Counted from the first letter of the stretch, positions 42,956 through 54,403 are shown. The stretch is 64,000 nucleotides of DNA from Xanthocytophaga flava (GCA_030068525.1 JASJOS010000004.1:124001-188000), one strand, 5' to 3'. Made by a program: numbers and translations. The notes: generated from the letters alone by a model not told the origin.

Positions 42956-43939
42956 TTAGCCTCCAATATGAAATACCGAGAGAATCAGCATAATACAGTT
43001 TATGAGTCCGTATATTCCCAAAATGATAAAACCTACTGTCCGATCTGTTTTCTGAGATTGTTTGCGTTTTCCAGTATCGTCTATACGCAAAGAAATAACA
43101 GAAAACATCACAGTAAAGAAGATTGCCAGAAAGGTAGCTCCATGGAGAATGTCTACTATAGTCAATTGAGAAGAGAATGGCAAATAGCCATCAATCACAT
43201 ATTTGTTACCCACTGCGGCAAATAATCCCCCTACAGGTAATCCAAAACGAGCATCTGCGTGTTGAGCATCTATAAAAAAAGTAACGTAAGCAATCGCAAA
43301 TGCAACATACATTCCCAGAAATAATTTAAAGAATAATCCCCAGGCATTGCGTTCAACATCTACCACAACTGCCAATTGTGAATAGGCTGCATTAAAGTGC
43401 TCCAGGCGAGAATCCCCAAATCCTGTTTTGTATTCGCTGGTTCCGATCTCAATAGCAGTCTTCCGAATTTTCCAGCCAGAGATTGTCATATCCGGATCAT
43501 ATAACTTTCCACTGGTATCCGGCATAAAAATCAAACTTGACTGATCATATTTTGAGTTCTCTACAAGGATCTGAAGTCGTTGTCGATCAAAAGGAAAATG
43601 CTGGATAGCCCAGTTTTCCTTCATGATACATTTTAACTTAAACTGTACCCACTTTTTTCCTTCCAAACTATCAATCACTACTTCATCAACGGTTACTTCC
43701 TTGGCATTGGCAATCTCCAGACTATTTTCCAGATCCTCCAGCTTTTTATTGTATACCATCCAAACCCAGAAGCGCGCTGTGTATTCCTGCTCGCGAAAAT
43801 CAAGGTCATGTAAACTTAACAAATAACAACCTATACGAACGGTATCAGGTGTGCTTGTCTGTGCATAAAGGCTATTACAGGTACCTATCCCTATTAAAAA
43901 TAAAAGAAAGCTTCGAAGATTTCTTGCAAGAAGAAGCAT
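42956..43939 (-). CDS. Pentameric ligand-gated ion channel homologue (Cys-loop superfamily, prokaryotic)
   Basis: About 327 residues from ATG 43939; the upstream ATG at 44011 would precede the signal peptide awkwardly. Signal peptide ends near NSLYAQ. The extracellular beta-rich part contains FWVWMVYNKKLED and the beta6-beta7 motif QHFPFDRQRLQILVENSKYD, the hallmark FPFD-x-Q of Cys-loop receptors (no loop cysteines, as in bacterial GLIC/ELIC). Four membrane helices follow: LFFKLFLGMYVAFAIAYVTF, FGLPVGGLFAAVGNKYV with the YLP turn, VDILHGATFLAIFFTVMFSV and TVGFIILGIYGLINCIMLIL. Ligand unknown. Confidence 0.75.
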   Translation of the reverse strand: MLLLARNLRSFLLFLIGIGTCNSLYAQTSTPDTVRIGCYLLSLHDLDFREQEYTARFWVWMVYNKKLEDLENSLEIANAKEVTVDEVVIDSLEGKKWVQFKLKCIMKENWAIQHFPFDRQRLQILVENSKYDQSSLIFMPDTSGKLYDPDMTISGWKIRKTAIEIGTSEYKTGFGDSRLEHFNAAYSQLAVVVDVERNAWGLFFKLFLGMYVAFAIAYVTFFIDAQHADARFGLPVGGLFAAVGNKYVIDGYLPFSSQLTIVDILHGATFLAIFFTVMFSVISLRIDDTGKRKQSQKTDRTVGFIILGIYGLINCIMLILSVFHIGG

Positions 43940-44035
43940 ATGATTCAAATGCTTGACTGTAAATATAAACAGTTGAGGATACTCATCTGGATGATGTAAA
44001 AGAGATGCCATCCAGATGAGCTTTTAATATAAAGT

Positions 44036-46507
44036 TTATGCCTTATTCTTTTGCTTGGCAGATAAAAAGATTGCAGCGCCCACAAATGCAAACAAGGCAA
44101 TAGAGCTAAACAACGCAATATGTTCACCCTGTTGGTATGTAGTACTGATAAAAGTAAACGCAATCTTGTGTTTTCCAGCAGGTACAACCATACCACGCAA
44201 GATGTAATTTACACGGAAATGAGGTACGGGCTTATCATCTATGGTAGCCTGCCAGTAATCTTTGTTTGCATAGTAAATCTCGGAGAATACAGCCAGTTGA
44301 GGAGTCTGCGCATTCGACTCATATACCAAATGGTCAGGAGAATAGCTTGTAAGTTTAATAGTTGCAGTGCTATCAAACTGAATAGTTAAACCATTCAAAT
44401 CTTTTTCAAAACGTTTATCAATAATAGCAGTCGTTTTGGGTTCAAAAGTCTCAATGGCTTTAATTTCTTCATCAGCATTCGGAACAATTTTATATTCCTT
44501 TACAAACCAAGCATTACCCAATGCCTCCGGATTCTGCTGAACAAATATCTGACCAGTTTTCTGATCTGGTACAATTACATACTTTGTATTCAACATATTA
44601 AGGCCTTTGATGCTTCCTTTTGCCAAAACGCTGTCAATAACATCACTATACCGACGCATCTTGGCACCATGATATCCTCCTACTGAATGATGGAAATAGG
44701 AAGTAGTAGCATCCTGAAACGGACTTGCCGCATAATTAAATACTCTGTATTGAGTGGTATCTCTCAAAATCTGTTCATCCGCAGGTGTTGGTTTAATAAA
44801 TGCCCGCTGCTGGTCACGTCTGTCAACAGTAAAATCGTCATTGTTCACATAGCGCTTATCGACAGCAAACATATCAGTCAGCACAACCGCTCCCAATACC
44901 AAGACCATAAGAGAAGGAGAGAGACGTTTGAATAAAAACGCAATAATTACCCCTGCAGCCACCACAATAAACAGAAAGCTGCGAAAAGCATCTCCACGCA
45001 ATATGGAAGCTCTGTCATCACGTATCGGACGTATAATCCAGTCTCCATATCCCTGAGCAAGTTGTGAGTCAACTATATCACTACGAAAATCGAAGAAAGC
45101 GCCTCCTAGTAATGCAAATAACAAAGCAATACCACCTGTTAAACCAAAACTCCAGATCAAAGGACGCTGAAGTTTAGTCCAGCTATAGTCTCCACGAATC
45201 AGTTCCTGCACAGCCATAGCAGCTCCTAACACCAGAAATACCTGTGTTAAGGCAAGTGTCATAGTCACTGCACGGAACTTATCAAACAAAGGAACATAGG
45301 TAAATAAAATATCATTCAGAAAGAAGTTTTTACCCCATGCAAGCATAGTCATAAATACAGCACAACCCAGAATCCACCACTTGATACGATTCGGGATAAT
45401 AAACATTCCCAACACAAACAAAAACAGAATAACAGCCCCTGCATAGGTTGGACCACCTGTAGTTGGCTGATCCCCCCAATATAAAGCACCAGAGAGTTGT
45501 GCTACAATTTGTTTGGCTTGTGCATCAGAAGCACCCTTCTCCATTAGGGCATTATACATGGCTGAACTTTTTCCAATACTTTTAGACATCGTTCCACCAC
45601 CATAAAAATCAGGAATCAACAAGGTAAATGTCTCCATCTTACCATAGCTCCAGCGAAACGCATAATCATAGTCCAGACCATCTGCATTAACACCTTTATC
45701 ATCTCCTGTTGCTGGTTTAGGTGTCAATTCTGACTTCCCTCTGATACTTTCTTTAGAATATTCACTGGTAGTCATCAATCGTGAAGCATGAGATCCTACT
45801 GCCAGTACAACAGCGACACCCAGTACTACCGAAGCAATCAAAAATGGTTTTATCCGTTTTTCACGAATAGCAACAATTAACTCCATCAGCACATAAAATC
45901 CGATAGTCAGAAACATGTAAAATGTAATCTGCACATGGTTTCCATAGATATGCATCCCTAAAAAGAGTCCTACTAACGCACCTCCAATCCAATACCTGCC
46001 CCGATATGCCAGGATTACCCCGCCTAATATAGGAGGCAAAAATCCCATCGCAATTACTTTGGAAGCGTGACCTGCTTCTATATTTATTAAATTATAGCTA
46101 CAAAAAGCAAACCCTATTGCCCCTAATACACCTATCCACGCATCAAACCCCAATGCAGCCAGCAGAATATAAAATCCGATCAGATACAAAAACACATAGT
46201 TGGCTGGCTCTGGTAATAGATTAGCAAAGAAACGACCTACTTTGGTAGTCCAGCTGTTAGGATAATCTGCCGCAATAAGATAAGTAGGCATTCCTCCAAA
46301 CATACTATTCGTCCACATAGGATAATGCCCTGTCTTTTCACGATACAAGCTTGCTTCATGCCCTGCTCCTTTCGCCTGAACAATATCATGTTGAGAGATA
46401 GTCTTTCCATCCAGGATGGGCGAGAAATAAACAAAAGTGATAATCAGAAAAGCCACAATGGCCAATACATGTGGAATGGCTTTTTGCAAGAGGTTGTTGG
46501 TTTTCAT
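44036..46507 (-). CDS. YfhO-family multi-spanning membrane protein
   Basis: 823 residues from ATG 46507 (KTNNLLQKAIPHVLAIVAFL). About 12 membrane helices and a C-terminal soluble part with the typical YfhO end: VNYILRGMVVPAGKHKIAFT, then GEHIALFSSIALFAFVGAAI. Acidic motif SQHDIVQAKGAGHEASLY in the first loop resembles GT-C transferases. Family members are implicated in glycosylation of cell-wall or lipid polymers. Substrate unknown. Confidence 0.87.
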   Translation of the reverse strand: MKTNNLLQKAIPHVLAIVAFLIITFVYFSPILDGKTISQHDIVQAKGAGHEASLYREKTGHYPMWTNSMFGGMPTYLIAADYPNSWTTKVGRFFANLLPEPANYVFLYLIGFYILLAALGFDAWIGVLGAIGFAFCSYNLINIEAGHASKVIAMGFLPPILGGVILAYRGRYWIGGALVGLFLGMHIYGNHVQITFYMFLTIGFYVLMELIVAIREKRIKPFLIASVVLGVAVVLAVGSHASRLMTTSEYSKESIRGKSELTPKPATGDDKGVNADGLDYDYAFRWSYGKMETFTLLIPDFYGGGTMSKSIGKSSAMYNALMEKGASDAQAKQIVAQLSGALYWGDQPTTGGPTYAGAVILFLFVLGMFIIPNRIKWWILGCAVFMTMLAWGKNFFLNDILFTYVPLFDKFRAVTMTLALTQVFLVLGAAMAVQELIRGDYSWTKLQRPLIWSFGLTGGIALLFALLGGAFFDFRSDIVDSQLAQGYGDWIIRPIRDDRASILRGDAFRSFLFIVVAAGVIIAFLFKRLSPSLMVLVLGAVVLTDMFAVDKRYVNNDDFTVDRRDQQRAFIKPTPADEQILRDTTQYRVFNYAASPFQDATTSYFHHSVGGYHGAKMRRYSDVIDSVLAKGSIKGLNMLNTKYVIVPDQKTGQIFVQQNPEALGNAWFVKEYKIVPNADEEIKAIETFEPKTTAIIDKRFEKDLNGLTIQFDSTATIKLTSYSPDHLVYESNAQTPQLAVFSEIYYANKDYWQATIDDKPVPHFRVNYILRGMVVPAGKHKIAFTFISTTYQQGEHIALFSSIALFAFVGAAIFLSAKQKNKA

Positions 46508-47006
46508 GCGTTCAGAATATTGAAGAGCAACTACTATAAAACAAAGTTTTCTTTTACGCCTCGGCAAACAAACTATTAATTGTAATACTGAGTAAATAGA
46601 CTAACTTTATTAATAACGTCTCCTTTCAATGAAATTAGTTTAGATTGTTTTCTGGAAAATGGTTCAAATATAGAATTTAAACTCTGAGGAAGTGAAAGAA
46701 AAGCGGATATTATTTTCCCGATAGAACATAAGATTATAGAAGTAAAAGATGGGATACTAAAGTATTAAAAGTCCTTTTTCAGGATTTAACACAATTTTTA
46801 TAAAGAATTCATACCACTATTCAGTTTAGCTGTGTATTTTCGCAACCGTTTTTAACGAGTTGTAAAATCTGAATCATTATACAAGCAAGATATATAGTCA
46901 AAACATATCTGTATATTCATTGCATATCTGGCAAATAGCCAATTAAATTATCAGGCAGCCAGTTTCTTTCATATTATCCGGAAATAAGCTACCTGAAATC
47001 AAAATT
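46508..47006. other. 499-nt gap between divergent genes
   Basis: AT-rich, with promoters for the YfhO gene (-) and the phosphofructokinase gene (+) expected but no clear TAnnTTTG/TTG pair found. No gene or RNA recognised. Confidence 0.5.
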
Positions 47007-47975
47007 ATGAAGAAAATAGCCATTTTCACCTCTGGGGGAGACGCCCCTGGCATGAACGCTTGTGTGCGTGCAGTTGTCCGAAGCGCTATTTATTATGGAT
47101 TGGAAGTATATGGAATCCGTCATGGATATGATGGCATGATCAGGGGAGAAATTTCTCAAATGCAATCCTATTCTGTTAGCAATATCATCCAAAAAGGGGG
47201 AACCATTTTAAAATCTGCCCGTAGTAAAGAGTTCATGACCAAAGAAGGCCGGGCAAAAGCATACGATCAGTTACAAAAATATGGTATTGAAGGATTGGTA
47301 GCAATTGGGGGAAACGGAACCTTTACAGGAGCCTCTATATTTTATGAAGAATATGGTATACCCGCAGTAGGAGCTCCAGGGACTATTGACAATGACTTAT
47401 ATGGCACCGATTATACAATTGGCTATGATACAGCTGTAAATACAGCATTGGATGCCATTGACAAGATCCGGGATACAGCAGATTCTCACGACCGTATTTT
47501 CTTCATCGAAGTAATGGGTCGTGACTCAGGATATATTGCTATTCAGTCTGGTATTGGTGGTGGTGCAGAACTGGTAATGGTTCCGGAAACTTTTACTCCT
47601 ATTGGAGAAGTTATTAAAACGTTGGAAGAAGGCTGGAGTCGCTCCAAATCTTCTTTTATCATTATTGTAGCAGAAGGAGAAAGTGGAGGAGCTACAGAAG
47701 TGGGAACAACAGTAAAGAAACATTTTCCGGATGCGGATATACGTATTACCAATCTTGGTCATATTCAGCGTGGTGGTAGCCCCACAGCATTTGATCGGAT
47801 TCTGGCAAGTCGTTTGGGTGTTGGTGCAGTAGAAGGTCTGATCAATGGCCAGCAAGGGGTAATGGTAGGTATCATTAACAACAAGCTGACCTATACTCCT
47901 TTCCGTGACTGTATCAGTTTAAGCAAACCTATCAGTGATGAACTGGTTCGCATTGTAGAGATTTTAAGTATATAA
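47007..47975 (+). CDS. pfkA: 6-phosphofructokinase (PfkA type) with Asn at position 103
   Basis: 322 residues, normal for bacterial PfkA. TSGGDAPGMNACVRAVVR, PGTIDNDLYGTDYTIGYDTA (catalytic TIDND), EVMGRDSGYIA and GHIQRGGSPTAFDR are all present. The ATP/Mg motif reads IGGNGTFTGA; E. coli-type enzymes have GGDGS here, with Asp103 binding magnesium. The codon is AAC at 47313-47315, exactly residue 103. Phosphorylates fructose 6-phosphate if active; the substitution may alter phosphate-donor use or regulation. Confidence 0.92.
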   Translation: MKKIAIFTSGGDAPGMNACVRAVVRSAIYYGLEVYGIRHGYDGMIRGEISQMQSYSVSNIIQKGGTILKSARSKEFMTKEGRAKAYDQLQKYGIEGLVAIGGNGTFTGASIFYEEYGIPAVGAPGTIDNDLYGTDYTIGYDTAVNTALDAIDKIRDTADSHDRIFFIEVMGRDSGYIAIQSGIGGGAELVMVPETFTPIGEVIKTLEEGWSRSKSSFIIIVAEGESGGATEVGTTVKKHFPDADIRITNLGHIQRGGSPTAFDRILASRLGVGAVEGLINGQQGVMVGIINNKLTYTPFRDCISLSKPISDELVRIVEILSI

Positions 47976-47989
47976 TAGTATAAGTCACA

Positions 47990-48037
47990 CAATTTCAGAT
48001 TTTGAATGGTATGTCATCTGTTCGAAGTCTGAAATTG
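47990..48037 (+). terminator. Hairpin after pfkA
   Basis: CAATTTCAGA/TCTGAAATTG, 10 bp around a 28-nt loop, without a clear T-run. Weak terminator candidate. Confidence 0.4.
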
Positions 48038-48057
48038 CTCATCAGTATTCAGATAAG

Positions 48058-48537
48058 ATGATTATTTTCGCTCTTTTTGTATTTAAGGTTACAGGAATTG
48101 GTGTGTTACCTATACTTCTGGTTATTACAGGAGCAATATTTCTGTGGGGTATGGTGGTTCTTAATAGTTTGAGAACCCGCAAAAGTAATACAGACATCTA
48201 TCTTCAGAATGTAGGCAAGGTAGCATTTCAACGGGTACAGCTACTTATGCAATTAGGAGAATTACTGAATACTAATCTGGTAGTTGATCAGGAAGGTTAC
48301 AATGAAACCAAACTAGCTGCAGAAACTAAGACAATTGCTGAATCCATTGAAAACCTGGGATTTGCAGATAATAATGAAGCAAACCGCTTACAAACGGCCT
48401 TAAGCCAAAATGCATCTCTTTTACTGCAAACACAGAAAAAATTCAGATCCGCACGGGGCAACTACAATGAGCTATGCAAGCATATGCCTTATCGTATTAT
48501 AGCCTCCTTATTTGGCTTTAAGCCTCTGGCAGTTTAG
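48058..48537 (+). CDS. Hypothetical small membrane protein
   Basis: 159 residues. Hydrophobic N-terminus (about 1-38, two short helices: ALFVFKVTGIGVLPILLVIT and IFLWGMVVLNSL), then a soluble helical part with heptad-like Leu/Glu/Gln pattern (about 60-140). Family not recognised. Its last 20 nt overlap the 3' end of miaA on the other strand. Confidence 0.65.
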   Translation: MIIFALFVFKVTGIGVLPILLVITGAIFLWGMVVLNSLRTRKSNTDIYLQNVGKVAFQRVQLLMQLGELLNTNLVVDQEGYNETKLAAETKTIAESIENLGFADNNEANRLQTALSQNASLLLQTQKKFRSARGNYNELCKHMPYRIIASLFGFKPLAV

Positions 48538-49447
48538 GATTAGCCATCTGTTTTTCTATATACTGTACAATTTCATCAAACTGCCTGGGGTGAAACCACT
48601 GATATTCTGTATCACGGGTAAACCATGTAAGTTGACGTTTTGCATACCGTCTGGAGTTTCGTTTCAATAAACGAATCATTTCAGCCTCGTCATACATACC
48701 GTCCAGAAAGTCAAACACTTCTCTATAGCCTACTGTTTGTAGAGCATTTTTGTCTCTATAGGATATCAAATTACGAACTTCCTCTACCAAACCATTTTGC
48801 AGCATCAGATCCATACGTGCATCAATTCGCTGATATAACTCTTCCCGATCACGATTCAGACCAATTTTAATAATCTGAAAAGGTCGTTCTACCTTTTTTC
48901 CTTTCCGAAAAGAAGAATAGGGCATCCCGGTTCCTATACTCACTTCCAGAGCTCGCATCACACGTTGTGGATTTGCCCGATCTACCTGTTGTCCATATAC
49001 AGGGTCCAGTTCATCTAGTTGTTTGATCAAGACTTCTAATCCCTGTATATCTAATGTATGTTGAAGTCGTACCCGGATTTCCGGATCTACATCTGGAATC
49101 TCATCCATTCCATCTGTCAGCATTTTGATATATAATGTAGAACCTCCTGTGAGAATACAAATCTTATGTTGTGCTAGGATAGTTTCAATGCAGGCCAATG
49201 CATCCTGCTCAAATGCAGCAGCATTGTACTCCTCTACAACGCTATGGGAATTGACGAAATGGTGTGTTATTCCTTCTTGTTCATCCGCTGTAGGCTTAGC
49301 CGTGCCAATAATCATTTCACGATAAAACTGGCGCGAATCTGCTGATATGATTTCAGTCTTAAAATAATGGGCTAAACGCACACACAATTCGGTTTTCCCT
49401 ACTGCTGTAGGACCTACTATCACTACTAAATAATTGACTTCTTGCAT
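48518..49447 (-). CDS. miaA: tRNA dimethylallyltransferase
   Basis: 309 residues from ATG 49447 (QEVNYLVVIVGPTAVGKTEL); the longer frame to 49543 adds an unlikely extension. P-loop GPTAVGKTEL, then EIISADSRQFYREMIIGTAK, ILTGGSTLYIKMLTDGMDEI, RANPQRVMRALEV and RRYAKRQLTWFTRD, all typical. Adds dimethylallyl to A37 of tRNAs reading UNN codons. Confidence 0.95.
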   Translation of the reverse strand: MQEVNYLVVIVGPTAVGKTELCVRLAHYFKTEIISADSRQFYREMIIGTAKPTADEQEGITHHFVNSHSVVEEYNAAAFEQDALACIETILAQHKICILTGGSTLYIKMLTDGMDEIPDVDPEIRVRLQHTLDIQGLEVLIKQLDELDPVYGQQVDRANPQRVMRALEVSIGTGMPYSSFRKGKKVERPFQIIKIGLNRDREELYQRIDARMDLMLQNGLVEEVRNLISYRDKNALQTVGYREVFDFLDGMYDEAEMIRLLKRNSRRYAKRQLTWFTRDTEYQWFHPRQFDEIVQYIEKQMANPKLPEA

Positions 49448-49568
49448 ACAAAAGCGGAGAGGACACGTTTTCTCAGGAATATTTGTTACTTTTAAAATGA
49501 AAACGGCCCTTGTTTTTTGAACCAGCAAGATAGTATTTTTCACTTTACAAAGAGAGAACGTTGACGAT

Positions 49569-52500
49569 ATGGATTATATTGATTCAGTGACCCAGCAAGA
49601 AAAGAGTAGATTATTACAGGAGATCGATCGCTTAAATCACAAGATTGCTCAATACGAGAAACTTACTCAACCTGGTTTGGGAGAGGCAATCCCTGCATCT
49701 ATTTCAAAAACAGGATACAATCAATTATTTAATAGCCCCTTACGAGCCAAAGAGTTTGACCAGCCTCTGGCACAAAATAATGATGAGCTAATCATTATTT
49801 TTGATAGGGAAGGTAATGTACTGGACGCAAACAGAGCAGCCTTACATTGGTTTCAATATTCAAGAGAAGAACTTATCAGTCGATCTGCCAAAAACTTTTG
49901 TGAAGCCTATGGTCTGGACTTTGAGCGATTTCAGGAATATTTAAAACGCACCTGGCAAGGAGAAGAGCTAACCATTGAAAGGCAACTCGTTAGTAAAAAA
50001 GGCACATTCTTATTTGAGATACTCTTAAAAAAAGCCATCTATCTGGGAAGAGAAGCCATAGCTATCTATGGTCGGGATATTACAGAAATCAAAATAGCAG
50101 AGGAAGAAAAAAAACGGCAGGTAGCCCAACGGGATGCGGAAGAGCAATTCCTGCGGACACTTGAGAAAGTAAATCTGGTGTGTTTTCGGATTGAAAGTGA
50201 CGAAACCATATCTTTTTGCAATGATTACCTCTTAAAAGTAACCGGATGGTCAAGAGAAGAAGTGCTTGGACAAAACTTTTTTGATGTATTTGTACCAGTA
50301 TCAGATCATGTACCCCGTCGCAAGGAATTTTATAATGCATTAAAAAATGGAGGATTCTTTGAGATTACTGAACGAAGCTTATTAGGTAAAGATGGAAATC
50401 TTCGTTACATACAGTTTAGCTCTGTTGTATTGAATACCCAAAAGGGAGAAATTTCGGCTATTACCCGTGTTGGGGAAGATATTACAGATAAAAAGAAAGT
50501 TACTGCCATTCTGGCCCGAACTCATGCACAATTACAGGATTTATTTGATAATGCCAATGACCTGATTCAGATTATATCCCTAAAAGGAGATGTTCTTTTT
50601 GCCAATCGGGCCTGGCAGGATAAGCTTGGATACAGTGGGGCTGAAATCGAAAAACTAAATATTCGCGAGATTGTTCACCCTCAACATCTCAAAAGTACAC
50701 TAAGTAAATTTAACCGGATTGCGAACGGCGAAAAGATCTATAAGTTTCAGACTGTATTTCGAAGCAAATCCGGACAGGACATTTATCTGGCTGGTAGTGT
50801 AAGTTGCAGGTATGAAGCCGGCAAGCCAACAGCTCTTCGCTGTATATTATATGATACAACCGAACGAATTCGGGCAGAACGAGCACAGAATCTGTACTAT
50901 AGTATTGCCAACTTAACTACCAAAAGTGGTAACCTGGATATCTTGTATCAGAATATCCACAAAGAATTAGGGAAGATTATTGATGTACGCAACTTCTATA
51001 TTACACTGTACAACAATGAGCGTAACTTTCTCTATTATCCTTATTTTGTAGATGAGGACACTAGCAGTGATTTGCGTGTCACCCAGCGTCGTGTAGGTCG
51101 CGGACTTACCGAGTTTGCCATGTTTTACAATAAGCCCTTGTTCTTATACGAAGAACAGATCGTTCGTCTTGCAGAGGAGAACAATCTGGAATTATACGGT
51201 AAAACTCCCAAGGTATGGATGGGTGTACCTTTAAAAATTGAGAGCCGGACTACCGGAATCATTGCAGTAAAATCCTATGACAATCCCAACACATATAGCA
51301 CCAGGGACCTTGAACTGTTGGATTTTATCTCAGGTCAGATCGCCCTGGCAATTGAAAGAAAGCAGAACGAAGAAAAACTATATAAGCAAACAGCTCAGTT
51401 AAATGCTGTATTTGAGAGTGGAAGCCACCTGATGTGGTCTGTGAACAAACGTTTATACCTGACATCCTTCAACAAAAATTTTGCAGATTCCTATGAGTCC
51501 CGCTTTGGTTTCCGGCCAATAATCGGGGTTAATACAGATCGGGTGCGTAGTGAATTTATGCGTTCTCACAATTATCATAACTGGGAAGCCCGATACCGAC
51601 TGGCATTACAAGGTATCCCACAGCATTTTGAGACGCAGATACGAACAAAACAAAATGAAAATTCCTGGAGAGAGGTATATCTGAATCCTATTATCTCAAA
51701 AGATGGAACAATTGAAGAACTCTCTGCAATTGCCCATGATATTACAGAGAAGAAAGAATCAGATATGAATCTGATAGAGAGTGAGAAGAAATTCAGAAGT
51801 ATCTTCGAATCTTTTCAGGACATCTATTATCGGTCAGATTTACGTGGTATTATCCGCATGATCAGTCCATCTGCTTACGAGGTAGGGAACTACAACGACG
51901 GTGAAATTATTGGGCGTAATATTACAGATTTCTTCATTGACAAAGGAAAAAGCTACCATACCTATCGGCAACTACGACGCAATGGATCTGCCAAGAACAT
52001 TGAAGTCGGTTTTATAACCAAACAAGGCATTGAAATACAGTTTCTGCTCAATGTTCGTCTGGTACATGATGAAAACGGAAACCCTATAGAAATTGAAGGA
52101 GTAGCCCGGGATATTACCGAACGTAAAAAGGCAGAAGAAGAACTTTTAAAGGCCAAGGAAATAGCTGAAAAATCGCTGAAGGTAAAAGAAAGATTCCTGG
52201 CTAACATGAGTCATGAGATCCGAACACCGATGAATGGTATCATCGGAATGATTGATGTGCTCAACGATACACCGTTAAATCCGAAGCAAAAGGAATATGT
52301 TCAGACTGTAAAAAAGTCATCTGAAACCCTGCTCACGATTCTGAATGATATTCTGGACTTGTCCAAGATCGAGGCTGGTAAAATGGAGCTTCATAAAGCC
52401 CCTCTGTCTTTTCTGAGTACTATCGAAAAACTCCATGCCCTATTCAGCCAACAAGCTGCAACAAAGAATAATATTCTGAAGTATCACATAGATGAAAAGG

Positions 52501-53825
52501 TACCAGAGTTTATTATTGCGGATGAGACCCGACTGCTTCAAATCTTGTCTAACCTCACATCCAATGCCATTAAGTTCACAGAAAAAGGGACTGTATCCAT
52601 TCAGGTATCCTTATATGAAAGTAAGGGAAAAGTTAAAAAGATCAAAGCTTCTGTAAGTGACACAGGTATAGGTATTTCCAAAGAAAATCTGTCTCTATTA
52701 TTCAATGCATTCAATCAGGTAGACAACTCATCTACCAAATCTTATGGAGGAACTGGTCTGGGTCTGGCAATCTCCAAGGAACTGGCCCGCATGATGGGTG
52801 GAGAGATTGGCGTTGAATCACAATCAGGAAAAGGCAGTACCTTCTGGTTCACGTTTGAAGCAAAAGAAACTAACATTAGCCCTCTGACAAAAAATATTAC
52901 AGAAGGAGAATTTAAGGAAGGCGATGTATTTAACGGATCAAAGCCTCTTGTATTACTGACAGATGACAATATGGTTAACCGTACTGTTGCAAGTGAAATA
53001 CTTGGCAAGGCAGGATGTATTATTGAGATGGCAGAAAATGGTTTTATGGCGATTGAAAAGGTAAAAAACACTTTTGCAGATCCGACAAAACGAAACTATG
53101 ACATTATCCTGATGGATATTCAAATGCCAGATATGGATGGTATTACAGCTACCCAACACATTCGTCAGTTGGATATAAAAGACCTCCCTCCTATCATTGC
53201 GATGACAGCGTATTCCATGAAAGAAGATCGCGAGAAGTTTCTGAGTCAGGGTATGGATGATTACATTGCAAAGCCGATTCGTGCAGCGGCACTCATTCAG
53301 AAAGTAAAAGAATGGTTTGACAAATCGGGAAACCTGAAAGCAACGACAAACGTAATACATCCGATAATAGCGTCTCAGGATGTGTCAGCAGAATCAAACA
53401 CCCCTCAAGTGTCAGAACCAAACGCTAAGCCTGTTGTTGTATTGGAAGTAGAAAAAGAGGTTCCTGTTCTCAATCTGGAAGTAATAGGGCAGTTAAAGAA
53501 ATATGGTGGAGAAGAGATGGTGTTGGCCACACTCGAAGAGTTTATTGCGGAAGCCTATGAACAAATGAATGAAAACCTGGAAGCTCTACCTTCAAAAGAT
53601 TATAAGAAGATTTTGAGCAACTTACATACATTGAAAGGAAATGCAGGTACATTAGGTATTGAAAAAATTGCTAATTTTGCACGCACGACAGAAGCTGACC
53701 TGAAAAACAATGTCGTCAAAAATTTAAAAAAGAATCTGCTGAAGATTCAAAAAGAAATTGAGATATTTGAAAACTCCTATAAGGAGATCTTAGGAACTGA
53801 TATAGAGGCAAAAACAGAATCTTAG
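49569..53825 (+). CDS. Large hybrid sensor histidine kinase (PASx5, GAF, HisKA, HATPase, REC, HPt)
   Basis: 1418 residues, no membrane helix, so cytoplasmic. Order: short coiled coil (1-35), PAS (about 65-185), PAS (about 195-310), PAS (about 318-435), GAF (about 440-600), PAS (about 610-735), PAS (about 740-870), HisKA with [19 protein letters not shown] (His about 882), HATPase (N-box [34 protein letters not shown]), REC with [14 protein letters not shown] (Asp about 1181), and C-terminal HPt with [13 protein letters not shown] (His about 1353). A full phosphorelay in one protein; the single-domain regulator encoded 67 nt downstream may take the phosphate from the HPt. Confidence 0.95.
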   Translation: MDYIDSVTQQEKSRLLQEIDRLNHKIAQYEKLTQPGLGEAIPASISKTGYNQLFNSPLRAKEFDQPLAQNNDELIIIFDREGNVLDANRAALHWFQYSREELISRSAKNFCEAYGLDFERFQEYLKRTWQGEELTIERQLVSKKGTFLFEILLKKAIYLGREAIAIYGRDITEIKIAEEEKKRQVAQRDAEEQFLRTLEKVNLVCFRIESDETISFCNDYLLKVTGWSREEVLGQNFFDVFVPVSDHVPRRKEFYNALKNGGFFEITERSLLGKDGNLRYIQFSSVVLNTQKGEISAITRVGEDITDKKKVTAILARTHAQLQDLFDNANDLIQIISLKGDVLFANRAWQDKLGYSGAEIEKLNIREIVHPQHLKSTLSKFNRIANGEKIYKFQTVFRSKSGQDIYLAGSVSCRYEAGKPTALRCILYDTTERIRAERAQNLYYSIANLTTKSGNLDILYQNIHKELGKIIDVRNFYITLYNNERNFLYYPYFVDEDTSSDLRVTQRRVGRGLTEFAMFYNKPLFLYEEQIVRLAEENNLELYGKTPKVWMGVPLKIESRTTGIIAVKSYDNPNTYSTRDLELLDFISGQIALAIERKQNEEKLYKQTAQLNAVFESGSHLMWSVNKRLYLTSFNKNFADSYESRFGFRPIIGVNTDRVRSEFMRSHNYHNWEARYRLALQGIPQHFETQIRTKQNENSWREVYLNPIISKDGTIEELSAIAHDITEKKESDMNLIESEKKFRSIFESFQDIYYRSDLRGIIRMISPSAYEVGNYNDGEIIGRNITDFFIDKGKSYHTYRQLRRNGSAKNIEVGFITKQGIEIQFLLNVRLVHDENGNPIEIEGVARDITERKKAEEELLKAKEIAEKSLKVKERFLANMSHEIRTPMNGIIGMIDVLNDTPLNPKQKEYVQTVKKSSETLLTILNDILDLSKIEAGKMELHKAPLSFLSTIEKLHALFSQQAATKNNILKYHIDEKVPEFIIADETRLLQILSNLTSNAIKFTEKGTVSIQVSLYESKGKVKKIKASVSDTGIGISKENLSLLFNAFNQVDNSSTKSYGGTGLGLAISKELARMMGGEIGVESQSGKGSTFWFTFEAKETNISPLTKNITEGEFKEGDVFNGSKPLVLLTDDNMVNRTVASEILGKAGCIIEMAENGFMAIEKVKNTFADPTKRNYDIILMDIQMPDMDGITATQHIRQLDIKDLPPIIAMTAYSMKEDREKFLSQGMDDYIAKPIRAAALIQKVKEWFDKSGNLKATTNVIHPIIASQDVSAESNTPQVSEPNAKPVVVLEVEKEVPVLNLEVIGQLKKYGGEEMVLATLEEFIAEAYEQMNENLEALPSKDYKKILSNLHTLKGNAGTLGIEKIANFARTTEADLKNNVVKNLKKNLLKIQKEIEIFENSYKEILGTDIEAKTES

Positions 53826-53892
53826 CAATTATATCAGATCAGAATTATTTAAATTTTGTAACAACTTAATATTTATAAATACTACCTGAAAA

Positions 53893-54276
53893 ATGGCAGA
53901 CAGCAAAAAAGTACTCATTGCCGAAGATAGTTCGGTTATTCAAAATCTAACCAAAAAAATTCTTGAACAACAAGGATGCATTATCTCTTCTGTAAAAAAT
54001 GGAGAACAGGTACTAAGCGCACTTGAAAAAGAAAACTTTGACATTATTCTATTAGATATCAATATGCCTGTTATGGATGGTATGGAGTGTGCAAGACAGG
54101 TAAGAGCATTGCCTGATCCGGTAAAAGCCAACATACCATTGGTTGCCATTACAGGAAATGCCAAAAACTATACGATGGAAGAGTTCCAGGCAGTAGGAAT
54201 CAATGAATATCTACCTAAGCCTTTAAACTTTGATCAGTTGGTGGAAGTAGTAAAAAAGCTAACCAACAAGGCTTGA
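53893..54276 (+). CDS. CheY-like single-domain response regulator
   Basis: 127 residues, receiver domain only: KVLIAEDSSVIQNLTKKILE (acid pocket ED), DIILLDINMPVMDGMECARQ (phosphorylated Asp about 55), VAITGNAKNY (Thr) and YLPKPLNFDQL (Lys). No output domain. Located just after the hybrid kinase, probably its phosphorelay partner. Confidence 0.95.
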   Translation: MADSKKVLIAEDSSVIQNLTKKILEQQGCIISSVKNGEQVLSALEKENFDIILLDINMPVMDGMECARQVRALPDPVKANIPLVAITGNAKNYTMEEFQAVGINEYLPKPLNFDQLVEVVKKLTNKA

Positions 54277-54351
54277 TTTCATAGGATTAATTTAAAGGCC
54301 TTCTGAATAATTTAAAGCTTATTTCGGATTTTTATTTATCTATTAATAGCA

Positions 54352-54403
54352 CATAAAATAGCAGCACTGTTTATATATTCTATGTACAGTCTGCTATTTT
54401 ATG
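54352..54403 (+). terminator. Hairpin after the response-regulator gene
   Basis: CATAAAATAGCAG/CTGCTATTTTATG, 13 bp with a 26-nt loop; its right arm contains an ATG (54401), which argues for the later ATG at 54416 as start of the next gene. Confidence 0.55.

Noticed and set aside
44120..44389. Plus-strand ORF within the YfhO gene
   Set aside because: Shadow frame; the minus-strand reading has clear family motifs and membrane helices.
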